Of a stretch of DNA of 21,050 nucleotides, positions 6,032 through 14,257 are shown piece by piece (within the stretch, counting starts at the first letter, position 1; every line of letters starts with the position of its first letter). A program made the translations under genes and the position numbers. The notes under the pieces were generated by a model. That model made no database searches and was not told the DNA's origin. It worked only from the letters and a program-made list of their open reading frames with translations. Where the stretch lies: NCBI GenBank assembly GCA_002368715.1, contig DFEO01000116.1, positions 1-21,050 of the forward strand. Reading direction: 5' to 3'. This DNA is from Ruminococcus sp. UBA3800 (GTDB lineage Bacteria > Bacillota > Clostridia > Oscillospirales > Ruminococcaceae).

Positions 6032-6080
6032 TTGACTTTATCTGTCAAAAATGGTATAATAATTGAAAACAATGCTGTTT
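6017..6080. repeat. 10-bp inverted repeat bracketing the REC-EAL promoter
   Basis: AAACAGCATT (6017-6026) and its exact reverse complement AATGCTGTTT (6071-6080) flank the promoter, with arm centres 54 bp apart, about five helical turns. The right arm abuts the ribosome binding site and would be transcribed; the left arm lies upstream of the -35, so the symmetry exists only in DNA. A looping or cooperative repressor is a possible reading. Confidence 0.45.
6032..6060 (+). promoter_or_regulatory. Sigma-A promoter of the phosphorelay operon
   Basis: TTGACT (6032-6037) and a consensus TATAAT (6055-6060) are separated by 17 bp, 34 bp upstream of the start codon. It is the only clear promoter before the genes ending at 11227 or 11871. 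Confidence 0.85.
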
Positions 6081-6093
6081 GGAGGTATGTTAT

Positions 6094-7806
6094 ATGCAGG
6101 AACTCTTTGCCCGCAGACAGGGTCTTCACAGAAAGATACTGATCGTTGATGATGAATTCATCGAAAGAGAGATGCTGGGAAATATGCTTAGCGATCTCTA
6201 TGAGATCGTTTATGCCGAAAACGGTATGGATGCACTTGAGATCATACGAAGTGAACATATCACGCTCTCGCTCGTTGTGCTTGACATACATATGCCGGAG
6301 CTTGACGGATACAGCCTGCTGAAGATCATGCACGCCGACAGTGAGCTCAGACGGATACCTGTAATTGTTCTTACTGCCGAGGAAGGCGCAGAGGTCAAGA
6401 GTTTGCAGCTGGGAGCAGCGGATTTTATCAGCAAACCCTATGATATGCCCGATGTTATCCGTGCAAGGGTAAGCCGTTCGATAGAGCTTGCCGAGGACAG
6501 CGTTATTATCCACGAGACCGAACGTGACAGCCTTACGGGGCTTTTTAACAAGGAGTTTTTCTTTGAATACGGAAAGCTTCTCGACAGACAGAACAGTGAT
6601 CCGCCTATGGATGCTATCGTGCTGGATATAAACCGCTTTCGTATCGTCAACGAGCTTTACGGCAAAAGCTATGGTGATCTTGTGCTCAAAAGACTGGGCG
6701 GAAGCATACACGACATTGTAAAGATCCATGGGGGACTTGCCTGCCGCAGTGACAGTAATTGCTTCTGCGTTTATGTGCCTCACATTGATGATCTTAAAGA
6801 AAAGCTGCCCGGCTACCTTTCGGAAATAACCGAAAGTGTGGGGGACAGCAAGATCAGCATAAGAATGGGAGTTTACTGTGACGACGGCAGCGGACTTGAT
6901 ATGGAGCATCGCTTTGACCGGGCAAAGCTTGCCTGCCGCAAGCTCCGCAATACATATCAGACAAGGTGCGAATTTTATAATGCCGAGATACACAGCCGGG
7001 AGCTTCACGCTGAAAGGCTGATAAATGATATGGACAAGGCTCTTGAAGAAAAACAGTTCAAGGTCTTCTATCAGCCAAAGTATTCCGTTTTGGGTGAAAA
7101 GCCTGTTCTTTCCAGTGCCGAAGCTCTGGTAAGGTGGTTCCACCCGGAATTCGGGATGGTGAGCCCGGGAGAATTCATTTCACTGTTTGAAAACAACGGA
7201 CTGATACAGAAGCTGGACCGATATGTCTGGAATGAGACAGCTGCACAGATAGCACGCTGGAAGAAGGAATATGACATAACCGTTCCTGTTTCGGTGAATG
7301 TTTCGAGGGTAGATGTTTTCGATCCCATGCTTGGCGATATTCTCTGTGATATAGCTAAAAATAACGGTCTTACACCGGACAAGCTCTTGCTGGAGATAAC
7401 AGAATCGGCATATACTGACGATTCAAACCAGATCATTGAAACAGTGAACGTCCTTAGAAATAAAGGCTTCAGGATAGAGATGGACGATTTCGGCAGCGGG
7501 TATTCTTCACTGAATATGCTGACATCTTTGCCGATAGATGCTTTGAAGCTGGATATGAAGTTTATAAGAAATATATGCTCTGACAGTAAAGCCTGCCGGC
7601 TTGTCGAGATCATGATAGAGATCGCAAGACTGCTTGAAGTCCCGGTTATTGCGGAGGGTGTAGAAACCAAAGAGCAGATGGAGGTTTTAAAGGGCATCGG
7701 CTGCAATATCATCCAGGGCTATTATTTCTCAAAGCCCCTGCCGCCCGAGGAATTCACAGAGCTTATAAAGAGTGAATGCAAGGAGGAGGAGTATGCTCAC
7801 AATTGA
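6094..7806 (+). CDS. REC-GGDEF(degenerate)-EAL c-di-GMP phosphodiesterase
   Basis: A 570-residue cytoplasmic response regulator. A receiver domain (about 14-130) has VDD, phospho-acceptor Asp64 in LVVLDIHMPE and Lys114 in ISKP. A GGDEF-type domain follows (about 145-300), with the usual opening DSLTGLFNK, but the catalytic motif reads RSDSNCF at 218-224, so diguanylate cyclase activity is very unlikely. The EAL domain (about 310-565) keeps its metal and catalytic residues: EALVRW (343-348), VNVSR, LEITES, MDDFGSGYSSL, LKLDMKF, IAEGVET and QGYYFSKP. It should hydrolyse cyclic-di-GMP under phosphorylation control. The ATG at 6094 follows GGAGGT at 7 nt; an in-frame TTG at 6079 overlaps the ribosome binding site and is rejected. 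It is the first gene of the operon with Hpt and hybrid kinase genes, the latter being its likely phosphate source. Confidence 0.9.
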   Translation: MQELFARRQGLHRKILIVDDEFIEREMLGNMLSDLYEIVYAENGMDALEIIRSEHITLSLVVLDIHMPELDGYSLLKIMHADSELRRIPVIVLTAEEGAEVKSLQLGAADFISKPYDMPDVIRARVSRSIELAEDSVIIHETERDSLTGLFNKEFFFEYGKLLDRQNSDPPMDAIVLDINRFRIVNELYGKSYGDLVLKRLGGSIHDIVKIHGGLACRSDSNCFCVYVPHIDDLKEKLPGYLSEITESVGDSKISIRMGVYCDDGSGLDMEHRFDRAKLACRKLRNTYQTRCEFYNAEIHSRELHAERLINDMDKALEEKQFKVFYQPKYSVLGEKPVLSSAEALVRWFHPEFGMVSPGEFISLFENNGLIQKLDRYVWNETAAQIARWKKEYDITVPVSVNVSRVDVFDPMLGDILCDIAKNNGLTPDKLLLEITESAYTDDSNQIIETVNVLRNKGFRIEMDDFGSGYSSLNMLTSLPIDALKLDMKFIRNICSDSKACRLVEIMIEIARLLEVPVIAEGVETKEQMEVLKGIGCNIIQGYYFSKPLPPEEFTELIKSECKEEEYAHN

Positions 7807-8143
7807 TAGATTGAAAGACTTTGGTGCAAATACGGCCGAGGGTCTTGGGCGCTGTATGAACATGGAGGATTTTTATCTTTCCCTTGTGAAAAAGGCGACA
7901 GCAGACAACAAGACCGAGAAGCTCCGCTTGCAGCTTTATGACAGAGATATAAATGCAGCTTTTGAGACAGCCCACGCATTAAAAGGGATGTTTGCAAATC
8001 TTTCACTCGACCCGCTGACAAGACCGATCAGCGAGCTGACAGAGCTTCTTCGCGGAGGTGACGCAGATGTGGATGAATGCACTGCCCTGCTGAAGGAAGC
8101 CGAAAAACAGCTTGAGGCTCTTCGCAGTCTTTGCGTTGACTGA
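7793..8143 (+). CDS. Stand-alone Hpt (histidine phosphotransfer) domain protein
   Basis: A 116-residue protein made of little more than a single Hpt domain. Such four-helix-bundle proteins shuttle phosphate between receiver domains. The phospho-acceptor is His61 in FETAHALKGMFANL; the usual A-H-x-L-K-G sequence is complete, followed by LSLDPLTRPISELTELLR as in ArcB/BarA-type Hpt domains. The start is the ATG at 7793, just after AAGGAGGAGGAG; it overlaps the end of the phosphodiesterase gene by 14 nt, so translation is coupled. Placed between a REC-EAL protein and a hybrid kinase with two receivers, it is the natural intermediate of the relay. Confidence 0.85.
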   Translation: MLTIDRLKDFGANTAEGLGRCMNMEDFYLSLVKKATADNKTEKLRLQLYDRDINAAFETAHALKGMFANLSLDPLTRPISELTELLRGGDADVDECTALLKEAEKQLEALRSLCVD

Positions 8144-8158
8144 GTTGGAGGCAATTCA

Positions 8159-11100
8159 ATGAACAACAGAAAAAGGACTACGATCATCACTGTGTTCGGC
8201 GGCATTGTTGTATTTGTGATACTTGTGTTCGGAACGATATGGATGGGGCACAAAGCTAAAAGCGATACCGACGATGCAGTCCGCTCGGTCAGCAAGCTTT
8301 ATCTTGATGAGCTTGCAGGTCGAAGAGAGCAGGTGGTTTCGGCAAACCTGCAAAATAAAATAGATGTTATTGAAACTGCGCTGGATATGATGACTGAGGA
8401 TGATCTGAGCGATATGGAGCATTTGCAGTCATATCAGAAAAAGATGAAGCAGCTTTTTACTCTTGAAAGGTTTGCTTTTGTCGGCGAGAGCGGCAGCATC
8501 TATACATCGACAGGGATACAGAATGATATAGATCAGTATGATTTTGACCACATATCACTAAAAAGTGCCGAAATATCTGTAAAAAATCTTGACAGCCCCG
8601 ATAAAAAGGTTATAATTGCTGTTCCGGTTGATATCTCGTTCGGCGATGAAAAGCTGGTCGTCTGCTTTATGGAGATAGATATGAAGGAAATGCTCAACGG
8701 TGTTTCAATGACGGCACAGGAGAACGGAGCCACCTTCTGCAATATCTATACTAATGACGGTATAGCTCTTAGCAACACTGTTCTTGGCGGTCTTGCAGTT
8801 GAGGATAATCTGCTTGAAGCTATGAAGAATGCAGACTTTGACAAGGGGTATTCATATAAAGCTACGGCGGATGACTTTGCAAACGCAAAGAAAGGCGTTG
8901 TATGCTTTACCTATAAAGGAGTCAATGAAACGCTTTGCTATGTTCCGATCGAAGGGACAAACTGGTTTTTGACATATCTCATTCGTGAGAGCGTTATAAG
9001 CGAGAATATAAGCTCGGTATCGGACGATATGCTCCGAAGGAGTATGTTTCAATCCGTACTGACCGTTACCGTGCTTGCGGCACTGTTTTTGTATATCATT
9101 TTCCAGAACAGAAAGTCTACACGACTTATGATAGCAAAGCAAAGCGCCGATATCAAGCAGGCAGACCTTGAACAGCGTATCGCACTTCAGGAGGAGCTTC
9201 TGGAGCAAAAAGCAAGACAGGATCAACAGGAAAAAATGATAACTGCTCTGGCCTCGGATTATCGGAGTGTGTACTATCTGGAGCTTGATAATGACAAGGG
9301 CGTTTGCTATCAGTCCAGGAGCGATATACACGGATTTAAGACAGGCGAGCGTTTCAGATACCTCGAAGCAGTCACCAACTACTGCAATACCTATGTTTGC
9401 GAGCCTTACCGTGAGGAGTTCATGCGCTTCATACAGCCTGAGTCTATCCGCAGGGGGCTTAAAGAGAGCCTTGTTATCGGATACAGGTATATGATAAATG
9501 TTGACGGGAACGAGTCTTATGAAATGGTGCGCTTTGCAGGCGTGCGCCATCCCGAGGACAGAGATGACGGGGTCGTACATAATGTGGGAGCCTGCTTTAC
9601 CGATATCGATGCCGAAACAAAGCGTACAGTGGAACAGCAGCAGATGCTCACAAACGCTCTGGAGGCGGCTGAACAGGCAAGCAAGGCAAAGACCGCTTTC
9701 CTTTCAAATATGAGCCACGAGATACGAACACCGATGAATGCTATCATTGGCTTGAACAATATAGCTATGAATGACCCTTCGGCTTCAGAAAAGATAAAAG
9801 ATTATCTTGATAGAATGGGCGCATCGGCACAGCATCTGCTCGGAATAATAAATGATATACTCGATATGAGCCGTATCGAATCAGGACGTATGGTAATAAA
9901 GAAGGAGGAATTCTCCTTTGCCAAGAGCCTTGAACAGGTCAATTCCATAATCAGCGGCCAGTGCCGTGACAAGGGGATAGAATATGAATGCCGCACCGAA
10001 GGAAGGATAGATGATTTCTATGTCGGAGATGCGATAAAGCTCAGACAGATAATGATAAATATCCTCGGTAATTCCGTAAAATTCACTCCAAAAGGAGGAA
10101 AGGTAAGCTTTATCATCCAGGAGGGACGGCGTTTTGACGGAAAGGCTGTCCTGACACTGGTATTCAAAGATACAGGCATAGGAATGAGCAAGGATTATCT
10201 GCCGCTTTTGTTTGAACCATTCAGCCAGGAAGATTCATCCTCTACAAACAAATATGGCAGCACCGGACTTGGTATGCCTATAACAAAGAGCATAATCGAG
10301 CTTATGAACGGGCATATCGAAGTTGAAAGCGAAAAGGGCAAAGGAACAGTATTCACTGTAACCGTGACGCTCGAAGAGTCCGGGAAAATGAAGACCGAGA
10401 CCGGTGACGGAGAGATCGATCCGCACGATATGAGTGTTCTTGTCATAGACGATGACAGTATAGCCATTGAACACGCTGAAATCATCCTTGGGCAGATAGG
10501 TATAAGCTGTGAAACAGCCGCTTCCGGTCAGGAAGGTATCGACAAGGTAAGAGTACGTCATGGACGAAGAGAGGATTACGATCTTATCCTTGTAGACTGG
10601 CAGATGCCCGGGATCGACGGAGTGGAAACGACACGCAGGATAAGAGAGATCGTCGGAAACAATACTCCGATCATCATACTCACTTCATTCAACTGGGACG
10701 AGATCGAGGAAGAAGCAAGAAAAGCAGGTGTTGACAGCTTCGTTCCAAAGCCGCTCTTTGCCGGAAACGTTATGGACGAGTTCAGAGAAGCGTTCAGGAG
10801 AAAGAACAAGGTATTGGATAAAAAGACCGCAGAGCTTAACGGACGCAGAGTGCTGCTGGCTGAGGACGTGGATATTAACGCCGAGATAATGGTGATGGTG
10901 CTGTCTATGAAGGAGATAGATGTAGAGCTTGCTTCAAACGGCCGTGAGGCTGTTGATATGTTTGCTTCTCACGAGCCCGGCTATTATGACGCTATCCTAA
11001 TGGATATGCGTATGCCGGTCATGGACGGTCTTGAAGCGACAAGGACTATCCGTGCTATGAACAGACATGATGCCTCAGAGATACCTATCGTTGCGCTAAC

Positions 11101-11227
11101 AGCGAACGCTTTTGATGAGGACGTTCAGCGAAGTATGCAGGCAGGTCTTAATGCTCATCTAAGCAAGCCCGTTCAGCCTGAGGAGCTTTTTGAAACACTT
11201 GAAGGACTTCTGAGTGAGAAGCAATGA
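8159..11227 (+). CDS. Membrane hybrid sensor histidine kinase, two receiver domains
   Basis: A 1022-residue membrane kinase. Layout: TM1 (8-29); an extracellular sensor domain of about 265 residues (Cache-like by size and position); TM2 (299-316); a coiled coil (about 325-362); a PAS-like domain (about 363-485); HisKA with phospho-acceptor His520 in FLSNMSHEIRTPMNAIIG; HATPase_c (about 620-740) with NILGNSVKFTP, DTGIGMS and a G2 box reading GLGM rather than the common GLGL; then REC1 (757-880, Asp813 in LVDWQMPG, Lys864) and REC2 (897-1018, Asp949 in LMDMRMP, Lys1003). All receiver residues are intact. GGAGG precedes the ATG by 7 nt, 15 bp after the Hpt gene. The likely path is His520 to a REC domain, to Hpt His61, to the REC of the phosphodiesterase. 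The ligand is unknown. Kinases of this build are common in Clostridia. Confidence 0.9.
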   Translation: MNNRKRTTIITVFGGIVVFVILVFGTIWMGHKAKSDTDDAVRSVSKLYLDELAGRREQVVSANLQNKIDVIETALDMMTEDDLSDMEHLQSYQKKMKQLFTLERFAFVGESGSIYTSTGIQNDIDQYDFDHISLKSAEISVKNLDSPDKKVIIAVPVDISFGDEKLVVCFMEIDMKEMLNGVSMTAQENGATFCNIYTNDGIALSNTVLGGLAVEDNLLEAMKNADFDKGYSYKATADDFANAKKGVVCFTYKGVNETLCYVPIEGTNWFLTYLIRESVISENISSVSDDMLRRSMFQSVLTVTVLAALFLYIIFQNRKSTRLMIAKQSADIKQADLEQRIALQEELLEQKARQDQQEKMITALASDYRSVYYLELDNDKGVCYQSRSDIHGFKTGERFRYLEAVTNYCNTYVCEPYREEFMRFIQPESIRRGLKESLVIGYRYMINVDGNESYEMVRFAGVRHPEDRDDGVVHNVGACFTDIDAETKRTVEQQQMLTNALEAAEQASKAKTAFLSNMSHEIRTPMNAIIGLNNIAMNDPSASEKIKDYLDRMGASAQHLLGIINDILDMSRIESGRMVIKKEEFSFAKSLEQVNSIISGQCRDKGIEYECRTEGRIDDFYVGDAIKLRQIMINILGNSVKFTPKGGKVSFIIQEGRRFDGKAVLTLVFKDTGIGMSKDYLPLLFEPFSQEDSSSTNKYGSTGLGMPITKSIIELMNGHIEVESEKGKGTVFTVTVTLEESGKMKTETGDGEIDPHDMSVLVIDDDSIAIEHAEIILGQIGISCETAASGQEGIDKVRVRHGRREDYDLILVDWQMPGIDGVETTRRIREIVGNNTPIIILTSFNWDEIEEEARKAGVDSFVPKPLFAGNVMDEFREAFRRKNKVLDKKTAELNGRRVLLAEDVDINAEIMVMVLSMKEIDVELASNGREAVDMFASHEPGYYDAILMDMRMPVMDGLEATRTIRAMNRHDASEIPIVALTANAFDEDVQRSMQAGLNAHLSKPVQPEELFETLEGLLSEKQ

Positions 11228-11277
11228 CCTTTCCCGGGACACGGCACGCTAAATAATGATATGAAAGGAACAGCTCA

Positions 11278-11871
11278 ATGACCGAAAAAGAAAAAATGCT
11301 TTCGGGACAGTATTATGACCCGACCGATAAGGAGCTCACAGAGCTCAGAGTGAAGGCTCACAGACTCTCGATGGAATATAATAACACCACTGAAACAGAG
11401 CTTACAAAACGAAAAGAGATACTTGATGAGCTTCTCCCGAACAGAGGCGAGGGCACATATTTACAGGGGCCGATACAGTTTGATTACGGTGTTTTTACAT
11501 CTGTGGGCAAGAACTTTTATGCAAATTTCAACTTCACTGTTCTTGACACCTGCCCCGTAACTATCGGTGACAACGTGTTCTTCGGGCCGAACTGTACAGT
11601 AGCTACTGCCCTTCACGATCTTGACCCGATCGGCCGAAGAATGAAAAAACGTCCTGACGGTTCATTATATGACCTTGAATATGGGAAGCCTGTAACGATA
11701 GGGAATGACTGCTGGATAGCAAGCAATGTGGTCATCTGTGCAGGTGTAACTATCGGGAACAATGTTGTTGTGGGGGCAGGCTCTGTTGTTACAAGAGATA
11801 TCCCTGACAACTGTGTTGTCGGCGGTGTGCCCGCACGAAAGATAAAGGATAACCCTCCGGGAAATAAATGA
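11278..11871 (+). CDS. Maltose/galactoside O-acetyltransferase-like hexapeptide protein
   Basis: A 197-residue sugar O-acetyltransferase of the LacA/Maa group. An N-terminal Mac domain (EKEKMLSGQYYDPTDKELTELR, residues 3-24) precedes a left-handed beta-helix of hexapeptide repeats (TIGDNVFFGPNC, TIGNDCWIASNVVI, TIGNNVVVGAGSVV) ending VGGVPARKI. His113 in ATALHDLDP is the expected catalytic base. Members transfer acetyl from acetyl-CoA to a sugar hydroxyl and form trimers. It follows the hybrid kinase by 50 bp with no obvious terminator or promoter between, so it may be the last gene of that operon; a functional link to c-di-GMP (for example surface polysaccharide modification) is speculative. 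The ribosome binding site is AAAGGA. It ends at a bidirectional terminator. Confidence 0.88.
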   Translation: MTEKEKMLSGQYYDPTDKELTELRVKAHRLSMEYNNTTETELTKRKEILDELLPNRGEGTYLQGPIQFDYGVFTSVGKNFYANFNFTVLDTCPVTIGDNVFFGPNCTVATALHDLDPIGRRMKKRPDGSLYDLEYGKPVTIGNDCWIASNVVICAGVTIGNNVVVGAGSVVTRDIPDNCVVGGVPARKIKDNPPGNK

Positions 11872-11897
11872 CACGACACGAAAACTATATGCAAAAT

Positions 11898-11924
11898 AAA
11901 AGCCACCTTTAGCGGGTGGCTTTT
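11898..11924. terminator. Bidirectional terminator between convergent genes
   Basis: AAAAGCCACC pairs with GGTGGCTTTT around a 7-nt loop, giving A and T runs on both sides, so it works for the acetyltransferase (plus) and the C39-like gene (minus). The stop codon of the minus gene (11909-11911) lies in the hairpin loop, so the last codons form one arm. Confidence 0.85.
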
Positions 11925-12280
11925 GTCTGTATATCCAGCTCCCAGAAGTATTTCCTGCTGCAAACAGGAAAATCATCCAGAATGCCGTGTTCAGGGTCGT
12001 AGAAAACTCCTTCACTGTATAGCGACCAGTGCCAGCAGCGTGGAGTTTCAAGGCTGAGAAGAGCAAGCGGCGGAAGATCTTCTTTTGCATGCGCCTGCCT
12101 GCGCTCATCATTTATGCTTACACCGTGAGAACGTAAATAAGCTTTCATTTCTTTAAGCGTGGTCTCACAGTCATTCTCAAGCTCACCCGTGACCTGCTCA
12201 ACAGGCATCCCGAGCACCATAGCAAGCACTGCCTGTCCGCACTGAAGATCGGTAGGCTCGTGTATATATTCAATAGTCAA
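11909..12280 (-). CDS. C39-like cysteine-peptidase-fold small protein
   Basis: A 123-residue protein with a papain/C39-like plan: DLQCGQAVLAMVLG (10-24) resembles the C39 start 'Q-x-x-x-C-G-x-A-x-L-A-M-x-L', giving Cys14 as nucleophile; CWHWSLYSEGVFYDP (82-96) supplies His84 and Asp95 in the typical 'H-W-x-x-x-x-x-x-x-x-D-P' layout. C39 domains usually cleave double-glycine leaders when fused to ABC exporters; here the domain stands alone, with no signal peptide or membrane segment, and may instead be a deamidase or a binding domain. The start is a TTG at 12280 after GGGGAG at 6 nt; the nearby ATG is out of frame and terminates at once. It begins 14 bp after the sensor kinase stop, so it is the last gene of the ABC/two-component operon. 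Activity is inferred only. Confidence 0.6.
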   Translation of the reverse strand: MTIEYIHEPTDLQCGQAVLAMVLGMPVEQVTGELENDCETTLKEMKAYLRSHGVSINDERRQAHAKEDLPPLALLSLETPRCWHWSLYSEGVFYDPEHGILDDFPVCSRKYFWELDIQTKATR

Positions 12281-12294
12281 ATCATTCTCCCCTT

Positions 12295-13512
12295 TTACGC
12301 AAGCCTTACGACAAGCGTTATCCTGAATTCGCCGTCCTTTATCTCGGCGTAAACATCTCCATTCATAAGCATCATCAGACGCTTGCAGATAAACAGACCC
12401 AGACCATTACCGCCGATCCCCTGCGAATTGCTGCCACGTTGGAAGCTGTCGAATATCTGAACGAGCTCCTTATTTTCAAGAGTGCATCCTGAATTTGAAA
12501 CCGTGATGAGCTCACAGCCGTCCATATTGTCAAAGCTAAGAGCTATCCTTTTCCCGTCGCCGTATTTTATGGCATTTTCTATCAGGTTCTGTATACATTC
12601 TCCGAGCCTTTCTTCGTCACAGGATAAAAGGCAGTTGTTGAACCTGCCTATCTCAAAAGCCGTTGCCCTGAGCTCCAGCTGAGGAGCATATCTTGCATTT
12701 ATCTTTGATACTATATCGCTGAGGAACACCTCTCCGATGCTGACCTCAAAAGTCATAAAGTCCTCACTGGCAGCCCTCGTTATATCGCTCACAAAGGCTT
12801 CGATCTCATCAGCTCGCTTGTTTATGCTCTCTGCTGCCGCACGGCGCTTTTGCTCGTCCTGATAAAGTCCCTTGGCAAGAGCCTTGGAGTTAAGTTTGAT
12901 AGCGGACAGTGGGGTCTTGATATCGTGCGATAAGGACAAAAGCAGAAGCTTTTTCTCACGAAGAAGCCTAAGCTCCTGCTTACGGCTCCCCTCCAGGCTG
13001 TCTCTCAGCATATTGATGCCCCAGGTAAATCTGCCGAAAAACCTGCTCTTCTCCTCGGGTATCTCTACTGCCAGGTTTCCTTTGGCAAGCTCCCTCGGGA
13101 CACTGTTAAGGCGCCCAAACGGCACGATTATCTTTGCCCTGATATAGAAAAGAAGCCCCATTACAAGCAAAAACATCGCTGCCAGCAAGCTGTTCATAAG
13201 CAAAAGCAAATGATCTTGCGGCTGCTGCTTGTATTCGACCCTATAAAGCTCTCCTCCTGCACTAATTATCAGATAACTGTTCTCGCTCTCATATAAGGGT
13301 CCGTCATCGGAAGAAAACACTCCCGTAAGGTGCGGATACTTGGAAAGGTCATAGCTGCCGTGGTCTTCGATATCATCTGCAAGACGCTTCGCTTCGATAC
13401 GGTATTCGCCCTCAGTTATTTCATCATTCTTTATAAGAACAGTATTCAAGATCACCGCCAAAATGACAAACACAGAGAGCACGGCGATAAAGATGCGTCT
13501 GAAACCTTTCAT
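12295..13512 (-). CDS. Two-component sensor histidine kinase
   Basis: A 405-residue membrane kinase. TM1 spans about 7-26, an extracellular stretch of about 75 residues (28-101) follows, then TM2 (about 102-123), a HAMP-like linker (124-175), a HisKA helix pair with His196 in LLSLSHDIKTPLSAIKL, and a HATPase domain with NLIENAIKYG (Asn313), VSNSG in the N/G1 region (the usual DxGxG is poorly kept) and GGNGLGLFICKRLM (G2 box). The extracellular loop is much longer than the ~25 residues of BceS-type kinases, so it may sense a ligand itself instead of relying only on the transporter. Its ATG overlaps the response regulator stop by 4 bp. The C39-like gene follows 14 bp downstream. Confidence 0.9.
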   Translation of the reverse strand: MKGFRRIFIAVLSVFVILAVILNTVLIKNDEITEGEYRIEAKRLADDIEDHGSYDLSKYPHLTGVFSSDDGPLYESENSYLIISAGGELYRVEYKQQPQDHLLLLMNSLLAAMFLLVMGLLFYIRAKIIVPFGRLNSVPRELAKGNLAVEIPEEKSRFFGRFTWGINMLRDSLEGSRKQELRLLREKKLLLLSLSHDIKTPLSAIKLNSKALAKGLYQDEQKRRAAAESINKRADEIEAFVSDITRAASEDFMTFEVSIGEVFLSDIVSKINARYAPQLELRATAFEIGRFNNCLLSCDEERLGECIQNLIENAIKYGDGKRIALSFDNMDGCELITVSNSGCTLENKELVQIFDSFQRGSNSQGIGGNGLGLFICKRLMMLMNGDVYAEIKDGEFRITLVVRLA

Positions 13513-14171
13513 ATAAACTTATACCCCACACCCCAGACCGTAAGCAGACGCTTTGCGTTCTTCGGGTCATCTCCAAGCTTCTGACGAAGACGGTTGATAT
13601 GAACATGGAGCGTTTGCAGCTCCGAGTCGCTGTCGCTGCCCCAGACTGTATTGAACAGATACTCCTTTTTCATCGCCTTACCCTGGTTTTCTATAAGCAT
13701 AGCCAGCAGGTCAAATTCCTTGGCAGGAAGCTCAACGGCCTTGCCGTCTATCTCGGCTGTCCTGTCAGCAAGGTTCAGTACCACACCGTCGGCAGAGATA
13801 AGGTTTCGCTGATAGCGGCGCTTGAAGATGCCTTTTATCTTAGCTATCAGGATATCTATATCATAAGGCTTCTCGATATAGTCATCAGCTCCGAAGCCAA
13901 GACCGCTGAGCTTATCCTCTTTGTCGGTCCTTGCGCTGACGATAAATATAGGTGTATCCGCCTTTTCTCTGAGCTTTGAGCATACGGCAAAGCCGTTTAT
14001 ATCGGGAAGGTTAATATCCAGCACTACGAGCCTTGCACCGTATCTTTCAAAAAGCTGCAAGCCTTTTTCTCCGCTTTCCACAGCTGACACGGTGTATCCT
14101 TCGGCACGAAGAAAATCAGTAAGTAGCGACGCAAGCTCTTTGTCATCCTCGACTATAAGTATATCTGTCAT
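13509..14171 (-). CDS. OmpR/PhoB-type response regulator
   Basis: A 220-residue regulator. The receiver (1-115) has Glu8-Asp9-Asp10, phospho-acceptor Asp52 in LVVLDINLPD, Ser79 in FIVSA and Lys101 in YIEKPYD; the C-terminal winged helix (about 125-220) shows AKEFDLLAMLIENQG, the recognition-helix region LQTLHVHINRLRQKLG and the closing TVWGVGYKF. The start is the ATG at 14171 preceded by AGGTGG at 7 nt; an upstream in-frame ATG at 14219 lies within the promoter and hairpin region and is rejected. It is coupled to the kinase gene by an ATGA overlap. Its most likely targets are the adjacent transporter genes; direct repeats at the permease promoter (17447-17466) are candidate sites. Confidence 0.92.
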   Translation of the reverse strand: MTDILIVEDDKELASLLTDFLRAEGYTVSAVESGEKGLQLFERYGARLVVLDINLPDINGFAVCSKLREKADTPIFIVSARTDKEDKLSGLGFGADDYIEKPYDIDILIAKIKGIFKRRYQRNLISADGVVLNLADRTAEIDGKAVELPAKEFDLLAMLIENQGKAMKKEYLFNTVWGSDSDSELQTLHVHINRLRQKLGDDPKNAKRLLTVWGVGYKFI

Positions 14172-14183
14172 ATTATCACCACC

Positions 14184-14199
14184 TGATAATAGTTTATCA
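14184..14199. repeat. Palindrome overlapping the response regulator -10
   Basis: TGATAA-TAGT-TTATCA is a perfect 6-bp-arm inverted repeat that covers the proposed -10 hexamer of the response regulator promoter. It could be an operator, though it is AT-rich and short enough to arise by chance. Confidence 0.35.
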
Positions 14200-14219
14200 T
14201 ATTTTTTACAATATAGCAA
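14191..14219 (-). promoter_or_regulatory. Possible internal promoter for the two-component genes
   Basis: On the minus strand TTGCTA (14214-14219) and TAAACT (14191-14196) are separated by 17 bp, in the 86-bp gap between the ATPase and regulator genes. Each hexamer matches consensus at only 4 of 6 positions, so this is a moderate call. Confidence 0.45.
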
Positions 14220-14245
14220 GAGGTCAGAACGAAACTGACCTCTTG
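14217..14245 (-). terminator. Perfect 11-bp hairpin between ATPase and regulator genes
   Basis: CAAGAGGTCAG and CTGACCTCTTG pair perfectly around a 7-nt loop, starting 12 nt after the ATPase stop codon. The tail (minus strand CTATATTGT) is not a T-run, so it may be a partial terminator or an mRNA-stabilising 3' element that makes transporter and regulator levels differ. Confidence 0.5.
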
Positions 14246-14257
14246 GGATAAATGTTT

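Noticed and set aside
5881..7143. 420-codon open frame on the minus strand
   Set aside because: It lies almost wholly antisense to the REC-GGDEF-EAL gene, whose motifs are unmistakable, has no ribosome binding site and resembles no family.
8852..9580. 242-codon minus-strand frame
   Set aside because: Antisense shadow of the hybrid kinase gene, with no credible start or domain.
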